A DNA stretch of 64,000 nucleotides from Antilocapra americana (lineage: Eukaryota; Chordata; Mammalia; Artiodactyla; Antilocapridae). The stretch spans positions 23,395,907 to 23,459,906 of the forward strand of contig ML664199.1 in the NCBI GenBank assembly GCA_007570785.1, in the 5' to 3' direction. Made by a program: the position numbers and the translations under genes. Shown here one piece after another: positions 10,166-22,022 of this stretch; position 1 is the stretch's first letter; each line of letters opens with the position of its first letter. Below the pieces are notes generated by a model that worked only from the letters and a program-made list of their open reading frames with translations, was not told the origin of the DNA and made no database searches.

Positions 10166-12880
10166 CAGCTACTGCCCCGTTTTCCCAGGAAAGGGGTTGT
10201 ATCTTGCTGCTCCTAAAACATCAGCACACATTGTGGAGTGGCTGTTTCACATATAAACTACCACTTTACATACATATATATTATACATATTATGAATGAT
10301 TTTTCAGGAATAATAATTTAATAGCTGAGAAGTACTAAGTCTAAAACATGGAGCTGATCTCAACAAAAAGGGTAACTGAGATGACTTCTCTATGTAACAA
10401 GAGAAACCCCAATCTGAAAAAGGCAGAGTCCAATTTAGAAGTTCCCTTTTTTCTGAAACTTAGTCCACTCAGCTACACAGTCCTAAAACTGAATGAAAAA
10501 AACAAAAACATTTGACAAGGAAATAGTTGGTAAATAGCAATATGATAAGTAGCAACAGCATTTGATGGAGAAATAGAAAAAGGATGTGCTTTATATCTTG
10601 TATTCCTATTAATTCTGTTATGTAACCATTTCTCATTATAAAATTTAAAGATGCAAAATGTGGCAATTCATGAGAATAAAACCATACAAATTAGAACAAT
10701 AAATTTCAAAATTTCAAGGCTGCCTCATGCTCTTAACACCCTCCGCTCCCTCTCGACCACACACACTGGTGGGTTGGCCACAGCAACCTTTTCTTTTCCA
10801 TTGCCTCCTCTTCCAGTGCTTAGCTGGGTCAGGCCAAGAAAAAAGCAAAGCTTGGAAGTAACCATATGCATCTTCAAGTATTTAGACATACATCTGAATA
10901 CCCTGCCAGTGGCATTCCTGAATCCACTATGCATTCTATTTTTGTAGTGGTTTTTAGAATTAGCCTTGCTCCTAGTTCTGTTTCACCATGGCATCTCATT
11001 CCCGGGAATGTGATGTGTTCTTCCTTGCTACAAGCCTCAGTGACCTTAGGGAAGGGTTTTTGTTTTATTTGCTGGCCTCCCTGCACCTTACCCTCCAACC
11101 GGGAGTTATTAAACCATTCAATACCTACTCTGACTCCCTGACAGCTAGACTCCTGACTGCTCACCCTAACCAGAACTTGGGTTCTGTACAAACCTTGACT
11201 AACCACATGTCACTCATCCTTTCTCCCTGGGAACACATATCCCACTTGTAGATGGAGTATCAGAATCCTGAACCTGCTCCCATGTCCAGTCCCATGGCCC
11301 CTGATGCAACACCTCTGCCTGGATTGTATCATTCTTGTGTCCCCTGACCTTTTTCAAGTGCATGATTTAACAAGGGCAGTAGTTTGGAAAAGGCAATGCC
11401 CAGAGAGCCAAGGTAGTTAAGTAAATAAAACACACCTAAATATAAAAGATGGAGAGACAGCATAGATTAAAAACAAGAGCATGAATCAGGGAGTCACACC
11501 CAATTCCAATAAATGTGACACACTGGGCAAGCTTTGGTTTTTCCCTCTTCACATGAGATGAGACGATTAGTGAGGTAATCCCAATCACCCAAACATATCC
11601 TCTTTCCAATTCACAGACACTGGGGATCTGTTAAATTTTCAGATTGAAAAGTTGGGAACTGCTGGCTCTCCGTTAGAGATTCTCCACTAGAGATTTTAAT
11701 GCATTTACACCTGGGGTGGTGGCATGACCAGACTTTCATATACTGATGTGCTCACAGAGGCATGCTATTGGGGTTACCTTTTATAAGGAAGATGGGTTTC
11801 AGTTGCTGCCTGTCCTCTGAATGGCTTAAAATGCTGCAGCCTATGTATGTAAAACATTAGCACTTCCCCCCAACCCATCCATAGAGTACTGAAAAATCTT
11901 TAAGAAGCAGAGACAGTGATTGTTATAATTTTGCATGTTTTTCAGTGCCTCAATCAGCAACCTTGCAAAAATGCGTCGCATGGATAAATGGACCACATAG
12001 AGATTGCAGCACGTCCTACCTAACTATTCTAACCAAAAAATAAAGCTACAAATTCTGGAAACTCCTTAGTAAACCTAGAAAATTTGTTGATTGAAGTGAA
12101 CCTTAAATTGGTGTTATACTAAATGGTGGGTAAGAAAGAACAAAAAGTGATTTAGCCAGAGTGTTTGTCATACAAATAAAAATTGAGAAGTCATGAAAAA
12201 TGAACAAAAAGTAGAAAATATGCATGGTAAATTAGAGAGTTGGGTTGATGAATGGAGAGAGCCAGCTTAGGCCTGTACATACAACATGAACTTGAAAGTG
12301 TATCTCTCTGTACTTGGAGTCAAAGAGATATCATCAAATTCTGTTCTATGAGCTAAACATAATTAGAAAAAGCACTGCACTTTAGACAAAGTAAGCACAT
12401 GAGTCAGTTATAGAGGGTATAATTACTGGAGTGTCCGGTTAAGAAAGATCCTAGGTTAATGATTGGAAGTTTAAGAAGTTCCTATAAATGCATGCAAATT
12501 TTTGAATATGTGCATTTTTAGGACAAGGAAGTCATTGCTTTCTTTAGATACTTAATGAGATAACATCCCAAAATGGTTAAGAACCCACAGATTTATAATT
12601 CAAAGTCTTTTGCATACCCATTTGTCAGAATTTAAGGGAGAAAAAAAAACAATTTTGTATTGCTTTTAATTTTGGCTAATTTTCCAGGGCTATGTATAAT
12701 TTATAGTACTTAGTGCAAAGTGTGGAGCTGTTACAAAGTATAACAAATGAAAGGGAAGGGAAAAGGTTTTGATTTGACAAATAAAATCCAAACTATATCA
12801 AGTTGCATATAGAGAAGTAGCTGTTTTGTACAACCAAAGTAACATTTAAGGGACACTAAATCCATTCAAAGTCAACAGTA
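10166..12880. other. 2.7 kb without recognised gene or repeat
   Basis: Higher-complexity sequence, including a moderately GC-rich part at 10730-11400. Short open frames occur there on both strands but none resembles a known family or has splice-site support. Possibly an old LTR or unique intron sequence. Confidence 0.35.
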
Positions 12881-12883
12881 ATA

Positions 12884-13070
12884 AGGACCTACTGTATAGC
12901 ATAGTACAGGGAACTCTACTTAATACTCTGTAATGACCTATGTGAGAAAAGCATCTAAAAAAGAGTGGATATATGTATACGTATAACTGACTCACTTAGC
13001 TGCACAGCAGAAACTAACACAATATTGTAAATCAACTCTACACCAATAAAAATGAAAAACAAAGCAAAGT
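12884..13070 (+). mobile_element. L1 3' terminal fragment
   Basis: The typical artiodactyl L1 3' end is recognisable: GGATATATGTATACGTATAA, ...GCAGAAACTAACACAATATT, ending CCAATAAAAATGAAAAA. Confidence 0.75.
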
Positions 13071-13740
13071 CAATAGCAAACAACTGTTTCCCACATGCCG
13101 CTCCTCTGGTGGGGCCAGTATGCCAAAACGATAGTACCATATTGCCCCCTACTGGACTAGACTGGGAAAGATAAACCTAAACAGGACTTTATCCTATTAA
13201 AGCAGTTACTTTTTTTAAGTGTTTACTTTTAAAAGGACTTAATTGGAATGCTCTTTTCCTGCAATTCAAGTTTAGTCTAATATTAGCATAAGTAGTCTAG
13301 GTTATTCATTCTTTAGTAATTTTATTGTGGCAGAAATTAAATGTGGTGGAGACGTTTAGAGGAATCAATCACTTAAAAACTACTATATTTTTCTAAAAAC
13401 TATATAGGATCTTATGGTTTAAAAAGGCTGAACAAAGTCTCTAGTCTAACCAACTATATGGTGCACATCACTGCCAAGTAGTTGCCTAGCATTGGTTTAT
13501 AGATTCTGGTGACAGAAAACTCACCGTACCTGAAAACAGTCTATCCTATTCTGGATAATCCCACTTAGGGCTGAAAATTACTCTATCTCTCCAGGAGAAA
13601 ACCCCTCAAATATTTAAGCAGAGCAAATTCATCCCCCTAAATCGTCTATTCTCCAAACTAAGTAACGCAAGTTCCTTCGGCAGCAGCTCCTGAGACCAGG
13701 GATCAGATGTCTCTACCATTCCAAATACACTCATCTAAAT

Positions 13741-14420
13741 GTGTGTTTGTTTCCACTGCTGCTATAACAAATTCCTGCAAATTTCATGATTTAAAACATA
13801 CATTTAGCATCTTAGTATGCTTTAGGTCAGAAGCCTGACACTGGTCTCTCTGTGCCAACAGGGCCACATTCTTTTCTGGAGGCTCTAGGCTAGGAAGACC
13901 TGTTTTCTTGCCTTTTCTAGCTTGTAGATACCAATCATTTTCTTGGGCTCATGACTCCCTCTCACTATCTTTAACAGGAGCAACATTTCATCTCTCTGAC
14001 CATTCTTCTACAATCACCTTTTCCTCTTACCACCATCTTAGCTAGGAAAGGTACTTTTAAGGATTCACATGATTAGATTGAACCCAAACTAGCCAACTCC
14101 TGGATGGCTCAGCAGTAAAGAATCTGTTTGCCAACACAGGAGACTGTGGTTCGATCCCTGGGTTGGGAATATCCTCTGGAGGAGAAAATGGCAACCCATT
14201 CCAGCATTCTTGCCTGGATAATTACCATGGACAGAGGAGTCCAAAGGGTGGCAAGGAGTTGGACACAACTGAATGAGCACACATACACAGCTAGATAATT
14301 AAGGATGATCTCTGTTACCTCTGCATCCTTAATCTTAATGACATCTGCCAAGTCCCTTCTTTTAAGGTATGGATACATATTCACAAGTTTGGGGGATTAG
14401 TACATGGACTACTACAAAAT
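13741..14420. mobile_element. Ancient interspersed repeat split by a Bov-tA
   Basis: Two halves (13741-14091 and 14292-14420) match in order a mammalian repeat that I recognise by GCTGCTATAACAAATTCC and TTCTGGAGGCTCTAGG. I cannot name its family with confidence. Confidence 0.45.
14092..14291 (+). mobile_element. Bov-tA SINE
   Basis: A diverged tRNA head (GGATGGCTCAGCAGTAAAGA) is followed by the BovA body, ending in ACACAACTGAATGAGCACAC. Confidence 0.9.
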
Positions 14421-14532
14421 GCATTCCCATCTGTATTTGTTCCTCATAAAGCAGAACATTCCATCTGAATGCGGGACTCCAGGAATGACCAGCACTCAGT
14501 GAAAAAAGGACTGTCACCTTAACCTTTTCAGA

Positions 14533-16262
14533 CTGTCGTTGTTCAGTCACTAAGTCATATCCAACTCTTTTCGATCCCATGGACTGTACACTTCCAGGCT
14601 CCTCTGTTCTCCACTATCTCCCACAGTTTGCTCAAATTCACATACATTGAATTAGTGATGCTATCTAACTATGTCATCCTCTGCCGCCCCCTTCTCCTTT
14701 TTCCCTCAATCTTCCCCAGCATCAAGGTCTTTTCCAGTGAGTCAGCTCTTCTCCTCAGATGACCAAAGTAATTAGAGCTTCAGCTTTAGCAAGTCTTTCA
14801 ATGAATATTCAGGACTGATTTCCTTTAGGGTTGACTGGTTTGTTCGCCTTGCAGTCCAAGGGACTCTCAGGAGTCTTCTCCAACACCACAATTCAAAAGC
14901 ATTGGTTTTTCAGCACTCAGTCTTCTTTATGGTTCAGCTCTTACATTCATTACTGGAACAAAAACACAGCTTTGACCATACTGTCCTTCGTTGGCAAAGT
15001 AATGTTTCTGCTTTTTAATATACTGTCTAGGTGTGTCATAGCTTTCCTTCCAAGGAGCAAGCATCTTTTAATTTTATGGCTGCAGTCATCATTTGTAGTA
15101 ATTTTGGAGCCCAAGAAAAAAATAAAGTCTGTCACTGTTTCCACTTTTCCCCTTCTATTTGCCATGAAGTGATGGGACCAGATGCCATGATCTTAGTTTT
15201 TTGAATGCTGAGTTTCAACTCAGCTTTTTCACTCTCCTCTTTCACCCTCATCAAGAGGCTCTTTAGTTTCCCCTTCACTTTCTACCATTAGAGTGGTATC
15301 ATCTGCATATCTGAGGTTGCTCCTATTTCTCCTGGCAATCTTGATTCTTGCTTATGATTCATCCAGTCCAGCATCTCGCATGATGTACTCTGCACATAAG
15401 TTAACATGGCAATATACAGCCTTTCTGCACTCTTTTCCCAATTTGGAACAAGTCAGTTGTTACATATATGTTCTGTTGCTTCCCTTCTCTATAAGAATTT
15501 TCCATAGTTTGTTGTGATCCACACAGCCAAAGGCTTTAGCATAGTCAATGAAGGAGAAGTAGATGTTTTTCTGGAACTCCCTTACTCCACGATCCAGTAA
15601 ATGTTGGCAATTTGATCTTGGTTCCTCTACCTTTTCTAAAGCAGCTGTACATCTGGAAGTTCTCGGTTCATGTACTGTTGAAGTCTGGCTTGAAGGAATT
15701 TGAGCATAACACTGAGAGCATGTGAAATGAGTGCAATTGTGCAATAGTTTGAACATTCTTTGGCACTGCCCTTCTTTATGATTACAGTGAAAACTGACCT
15801 TTGCCAGTCCTGTGGCCACTGCTGAGTTTTCCAAATTGGTGACATATTGTGTACAGCACTTTAACAGCATCATCTTTGAGGATTTGAAATAGCTCAACTG
15901 GAATTCTGTAGATTTGTCAGTAGTAATGCCTCTTAAGGCCCACTTGACTTCACACTACAGGATGTCTGGCTCTAGGTAAGTGACCACACCATCACAATTA
16001 TCTGGGTCATTAAGACCTTTTTTGGCAGAGGTCTTTTGTGTATTCTTGCCACCTTTTCTTAATCTCTTCTGCTTCTGTTAGGTCCTTACCATTTTCTGTC
16101 CTTTATCATGCCCATCTTTGTATGAAATCTTCCCTTGATAGCTCTAATTTTCTTAGAGAAATCTCTAATCTTTCCCATTCTGTTTTCCTCTATTTCTTTC
16201 CATTTTTCATTTAGGAAGTCCTTCTCATTTCTCCTTGCTATACTTCTAATATCTGGACTGAA
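14533..16262 (-). mobile_element. BovB LINE, minus orientation, 5'-truncated
   Basis: About 1.7 kb of BovB from its 3' end (GTTCAGTCACTAAGTCATAT) through RT and into the upstream region near 16250. It faces the plus-strand BovB at 17470. Confidence 0.9.
14950..15897 (-). pseudogene. BovB reverse transcriptase remnant
   Basis: Broken minus-strand frames carry [19 protein letters not shown] (within 15460-15897) and VETVTDFIFFLGSKITTNDD (within 14950-15165). It is frameshifted and not functional. Confidence 0.85.
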
Positions 16263-16990
16263 ATCCAAAGAGCTTATTTAATTACATCCATAATTCTCAT
16301 TGGGTTACTAACTAAAACCCCTAAACCTTGCTATAAACAGAGCTCTGAAGCTATTCCTGCCTCATCCTTTACTTGGCAGTTGTTTTTCTAAACACAAGTA
16401 TAAAAACATATGTTTAATTCTATTAAATTTTATCTTGTTAGATTTTCCCTATTCTTGAGATCATTTTGGACCTCAGTTCTAATAATTAACCTCTCTGTTA
16501 TACTCTCAACTCTCTGTCATGCACAACTACAGTAAGTGTTCCTCATCATCACGTTTCATCATCACTGATAGAAATCATGAACAGGACGAGATATGAAAGG
16601 AGTCTTGAAGCACACCAAAAATCTCCCTGAAGTTTGGTAATTTTTAAATTCTATTATGTACCTAACTTGTGGAGGGGCTTCTCTAACCCCTCTCTAGAGA
16701 TTATGATTTAGGAGGTCTGAGACAAGGCCTACAGTGTTTTTGATATCTTTCCTAAAGTAAGTTTCAAGTGGTTGATCTTCAAAGCACCTTTGGAAAAACA
16801 TCATCTAGTCTGATACCAGTTGTTAACCAGCTCCTTCTGGGTATGACCAAATTCCACCCAACTGTTTTCACATCCTGGTCACATTTCCTGCCACTTTTTA
16901 GGAAGTTACCATGGGAAAGAAACCTGATCAAATGACTAGCTGAGTCCCAGTCATACAGGTGTTACTGCATTTCCCTGTTCTACCAATCGT
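16263..16990. other. Non-coding DNA, no feature recognised
   Basis: No gene or nameable repeat seen. Confidence 0.4.
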
Positions 16991-17135
16991 GGTTCAGGAA
17001 GATCCCCTGGAGAAGGAAATGGCAAACCACTCCAATATTCTTGTCTGGGAAATCCCATGGACAGAGGAGCCTGGCAGGCTACAGTCCAGGGGGCTGCAAA
17101 GAGTTGAATACAACTGAGCACGCACAGATGAACCA
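16991..17135 (+). mobile_element. BovA SINE fragment
   Basis: Carries the body only, from GTTCAGGAAGATCCCCTGGA to GTTGAATACAACTGAGCACG, with no tRNA head. Confidence 0.88.
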
Positions 17136-17469
17136 GTCCTACTAGACTGTAAATGCAAGAAATAATACAAACGTGATTCGATTTTAATGAATTTGTTCAA
17201 CTAAGTTTTCCTTATCCTCACTGTCCACAATTTACTCTTTAGTTTCTGATCTAAAATCTTGCCAGGCTTTTAGATTCAAGCTCACCAGTTGGTAGGTAAC
17301 AAAACCAACTTTCCTCAGCTTTGGAAAGTTACAACTGCCCTCATCTGTTTCCAGACACTTGGAAAATCTGCTTTTAAAACCTCTCAATGATCATGGAGGT
17401 TGCAAGTTTCTTCTCAATCTATTCTCGAATGTAATTCATCCAGATCTGAACACCTGAACCCATTTGGAA

Positions 17470-20400
17470 ATGCTTAACAATCTGCACTGGGGACTGGGGA
17501 AACAGACTCTTGGAGGGCACAAACAAAACCTTGTGCACACCAGGAGCCAGGAGAAACGAGCAGAGTCCCCACAAGAGACTGAGCCAGACTTGCCTGTGAG
17601 TGTCCAGGAGTCTGTGGCAGAAGTGTGGGTCGACAGTGGCCTGCTGCGGGGTCAGGGGTGCTGAAAACAACAGTGCATGCACAAGTCCTTTTGAAGGAGG
17701 CCGCCATTATAATCATCACTGCTACCATAGCTCAGCCTGGGCCAAATTAACAAGGAGGGAACACAGCCCCACTCATCAACAGAAAATTGGAGTAAAGATT
17801 TACTGAGCATGGCCCTGCCCAGTTTCCCCCACAGTCAGTCTCTCCCATCAGGAAGTTTCGATAAATCTCTTATCTTCATCTATCAGAGGGAAGAAAGAAC
17901 TAATCAAACTGATCACATGGACCACAGCCTTGTCCAACTCAAGGAAACTATGAGACATGCCCTCTAGGGCTACCCAAGACAGATGGGTCATGGTAGAGAG
18001 GTCTGACAAAATGTGGTCCACTGGAGAAGGGGATAGCAAACCATTTTATTATTCTTGCCTTGAGAACCCCATGAACAAACAGTATGAAAAGGCAAAAAGA
18101 TAAGACACTGAAAGATGAACTCTAGGTGTAAAATATGCTACTGTAGAAGAGTGGAGAAATAACTCCAGAAAGAATGAAGAGGCAGAGCCAAAGTAAAAAC
18201 AATGCTCAGTTGTAGATGTGACTGGTGATGGAAGTAAAATCCAATACTATAAAAAACAATATTGCATAGGAACCTGGAATGTTAGGTCCATGAATCAAGG
18301 CAAATTGGAAGTGGTCAAACAGGAGATGGTAAGAGTTAACATTGATATTTTAAAAATCAGCAAGCTAAAATGGACTGGAATGGGTGAATTTAATTCAGAT
18401 GACCATTATATCTACTACCGTGGGCAAGAATCCCTTAGAAGAAATGGAGTAGCCATCATAGTCAATAGAAGAGTCCAAAATGCAGTACTTTGGTACAATC
18501 TCAAAAATGATCTCTGTTTGTTTCCAAGGCAAACCATTCAATAATAGTAATCCAAGTCTATACCCCAACCAGTAATGCCAAAGAAGCTCAAGTTGAATAG
18601 TTCTGTGATGACCTACAAGACCTTCTAGAATTAACAGCCAAAAAAGATGTCTTTTTCATCATGGGGGACTGGAATGCCAAAGTAGGAAGTCAAGAGAGAT
18701 CTGGAGTAACAGGCAAGTTAGGCTTTGGAGTACAAAATGAAGTAGGGCAAAGTCTAACAGAGTTTTGCCAAGGGAACACACTGGTCATAGGAAACACCCT
18801 CTTCCAACAACACAACAGACAGTTCTATACATGGACATCACCAGATGGTAAATACCAAAATCTGACTGATTATATTCTTTGCAGCCAAAATATGGAGAAG
18901 CTCTATACAGTCAGCAAAAACAAGACCAGGAGTTGACTGTGGCTCAGAGCATGTACTCCTCATTGCAAAATTCACACTTAAATTGAAGAAAGTAGGGAAA
19001 AACCATGAGACCATTCAGGTATGACCTAAATCAAATCCCTTATGATTATACAGTGGAAGTTACAAATAGATTCAAGGGATTAGATCTGATAGACAGAGTG
19101 CCTAAAGAACTATGGACAGAGGTTTGTGACATTGTACAGGAGGCAGTGATTAAGACAATCCCCAAGAAAAAGAAATGCAAAAAGGCAAAATGGTTGTCTG
19201 AGGAGGCCTCACAAATAGCTGAGAAAGAAGAGAAGTCAAAGGCAAAGGAAAAAGGAAAGGTATACCCATCTGAATGCAGAGTTCCAAAGAACAGCACGGA
19301 GAGAAAAGATAGACTTCCTCAGTAACTAGTGGAGGTGATGGAACTCCAGTTGAGCCATTTCAAATCCTAAAAGATGATACTGTGAAAGTGCTACACTCAA
19401 TATGCCAGCAAATTTGGTAAACTCAGTACTCACCACAGGATTGGAAAAGGTCAGTTTTCATTCCAATTCCTAGGAAAGGCAATGCCAAAGAATGTTCACA
19501 CAACTGCACAACTGCACTCATCTTACACACTGGCAAAGTATTGCTCAAAATTCTCCAAGTTAGGTTTCAACAGTACATGAACTGAGAACTTCCAGATGTT
19601 CAAGCTGGATTTAGAAAAAGCAGAGGAACCAGAGATCAAATTGCCAACATCCACTGGATCATTAAAAAAGCAAGAGAGTTCCAGAAAAACATCTACTTTT
19701 GCTTTATTGACTATGATGTCAAAGCCTTTGACTGTGTGGATCACACAAACTGTGGAAAATTCCCCAAGAGATGGGAATACCAGACCACCTTATCTGCCTC
19801 CTGAGAAATCTGTATGCAGGTCAAGAAACAACAGTTAGAACTGGACTTGGAACAACACACTGGTTCCAAATTGGGAAAGGAGTACATCAAGGTTGTATAT
19901 TGTCACCCTGCTTATTTAACTTATATGCAGGTTGAGTCATGTGAAACGCCGGGCTTGATGAAGCACAGGCCAGAACCAAGATTGCTGGGGCAAATATCAA
20001 TAAGCTCAGCTATGCAGATGATACCACCCTTATGGCAGAAAGTGAAGAAGAACTAAAGAGCCTCTTGATGAAAGTGAAAGAGGAGAGTGAAAAAGCTGGC
20101 TTAAAACTCAACATTCAAAAAACTAAGATCATGGTACCTGGTCCCATCATTTCATGGCAAATAGATGGGGAAACAATGGAAACAGTGAGAGACTTTATTT
20201 TCTTGGGCGTCAAAATCACTGCAGATGGTCACTGCAGCCATGAAATTAAGAGACACTTGCTCCTTGGAAGAAAAGCTATGACCAACCTAGACAGCATATT
20301 AAAAAGCAGAGATATTACTTTGCCAACAAAGGTCCATCTGGCCAAAGCTATGGTTTTTCCAGTAGTCATGTATGGATGTGAGAGTTGGCCCATAAAGAAA

Positions 20401-20787
20401 GTTGAGCACCGAAGAACTGATGCTTTGATCTGAGGTGTTGAAGAAGACTCTTGAGAGTCCCTTGGACTGCAAGGAGTTCAAACCAGTCAATCCTAAAGGA
20501 AATCAGTCCTGAATATTCATTGGAAGAACTGATACTGAAGCTGAAACTCCAGTACTTTGGCCTCCTGATGCGAAGAACTGACTCACTGGAAAAGACCCTG
20601 ATGCTGGTAAAGATTGAAGGCAGGAGAATGGATGACAGAGGATGAGATGGTTGGATGGCATTACCAACTCGATGGACATGCTCAAATGCAAGCTCCGGGA
20701 GTTGGTGATGGACAGGGAAGCCTGGCGTGCTGCAGTCCATGGGGTTCCAGAAAGTTGACACATCTGAGCAACTGAACTGAACTGACC
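17470..20787 (+). mobile_element. BovB LINE, nearly full length (about 3.3 kb)
   Basis: Starts in sequence I recognise as the BovB 5' region (GGGCACAAACAAAACCTTGT, ...TTGAAGGAGGCCGCCATTAT). It runs through endonuclease and RT to a 3' end of GAGCAACTGAACTGAACTGA. An internal deletion is likely near 19325, where the frame skips from before RT to downstream sequence. Confidence 0.9.
18218..20640 (+). pseudogene. BovB ORF2 (endonuclease plus reverse transcriptase), decayed
   Basis: In order: IGTWNVRSMNQGKLE (endonuclease start, 18218-18544), MGDWNAKVGSQERSG and YTWTSPDGK (18661-18936), a linker (19005-19325), then an RT part in several frames with YADD at 20011-20022 and a C-terminal frame 20032-20433 and 20451-20645. 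Multiple stops and frameshifts make it inactive. Confidence 0.9.
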
Positions 20788-20845
20788 ATGTGGAGCTTTC
20801 ATTCCCTTAGCAGTAACCATTTAACCCTTTTCATTAGCAGGTCAT

Positions 20846-20990
20846 TTTCCTTGGAGAAGCAAATGAATGGCAACCCACTCCAGTATCCTTGCTTGGAAAA
20901 TGCTATGGATAGAGGAGCCTGGTAGGCTACAGTCCATGGGGTTGCAAAGAGTCGGACACGACTGAGCGACTTCATTTTCACTTTCCTTGG
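20846..20990 (+). mobile_element. Bov-A SINE unit with 9-bp TSD
   Basis: The body at 20855-20981 is flanked by TTTCCTTGG at 20846-20854 and 20982-20990. Confidence 0.9.
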
Positions 20991-21489
20991 CAAACAAAAT
21001 AGGATCTTCTGCTTTCTCTATATCGTGTATCAGCAGTATACCTTCAGTATCAAAAAGCAGATCAACCCCCTTTTCATCTCTTTGTTGATCTAAATATAAC
21101 TTTAACTACCCTGAGTCTTTGTTAGCAATTCTTGCAAGTCTGTACTCATTTTTCCATTTGCTATTACTATAGATCTAAGCTTCCTTCTACATTTGCCTTA
21201 ATTTGACCTCACCTTTTCTATATTTTTAAAAAATTCATCTCAGGTTGGTAAAATAAAAAAAATTTTAACTGTTGGAGTTGGATGATACACACATAGGGTT
21301 CATTAGGCTAGTCTTATTACTTTTGAAACTTATCAAAGAAAAAGTCAAACAAATATATAAATATAAATGTTTAAAGACATACACACACACAGAGAGAAAG
21401 TGAGAGAAGATAGCCCCCATTTCCTCTTCATCGGGATGTATTTTTCTCCCTAAACTTTGTTTTATTGGTTGGGGTAATTTGCTTTTTTC

Positions 21490-21600
21490 TTTTGGTCATG
21501 CCGCATGGCTTGCAGAATCTTAGTTCCCAAACCAGGAACTTAACCCAGGCCATGGCAGTGAAAGCACAAGTCCTAATCCCTGGACCGCCAGGGAACTCAC
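21490..21600 (-). mobile_element. CHR-type SINE
   Basis: Reverse orientation: ATCTTAGTTCCCAAACCAGG and the terminal GGACCGCCAGGGAACTC. Confidence 0.82.
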
Positions 21601-21850
21601 ATGGATAATCTGGCTTTAACTAAGGTCTGAATTTCACTTTCTCTGAATTTCCCAATCCTTCTATTTTTCCAGCCCAGATTCCTATGCCATTTTTTCTTTG
21701 ACTGCCTTTTCCTTTGAACTGTTTGAAGTCTACATATCAAAAGTCTAGTATATATTCTAATTATGCCTACTTCTCCCATCCTATCAGGAATACAAATTTT
21801 AAAAGGTTTTTTCACTTAGGAGTAGATTAGTTCCCCCATTATCCTTTAGG

Positions 21851-22022
21851 GCAGTGGTTCTCAAATTGTGGTCCTTATAGCAGCACCAACATCACCCAGG
21901 AGCTTGTTAGAAATGCAAATTCATGGGTCCCACTCACCTACTATATCAGAATCCCTGGGGATAGGGCCTAGGAAACTCTCCAATTGATTCCTATGCACAT
22001 TAAAGTTTGAGAACAACTACTT
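21851..22022. mobile_element. MER5-like hAT non-autonomous transposon
   Basis: Terminal inverted repeats CAGTGGTTCTCAA and TTGAGAACAACTAC, about 170 bp apart, surround a MER5-type core (GAGCTTGTTAGAAATGCAAA). Confidence 0.8.

Noticed and set aside
10651..11251. Overlapping short open frames on both strands
   Set aside because: No conserved motif, no splice support, and no resemblance to a known family; kept as unassigned sequence.
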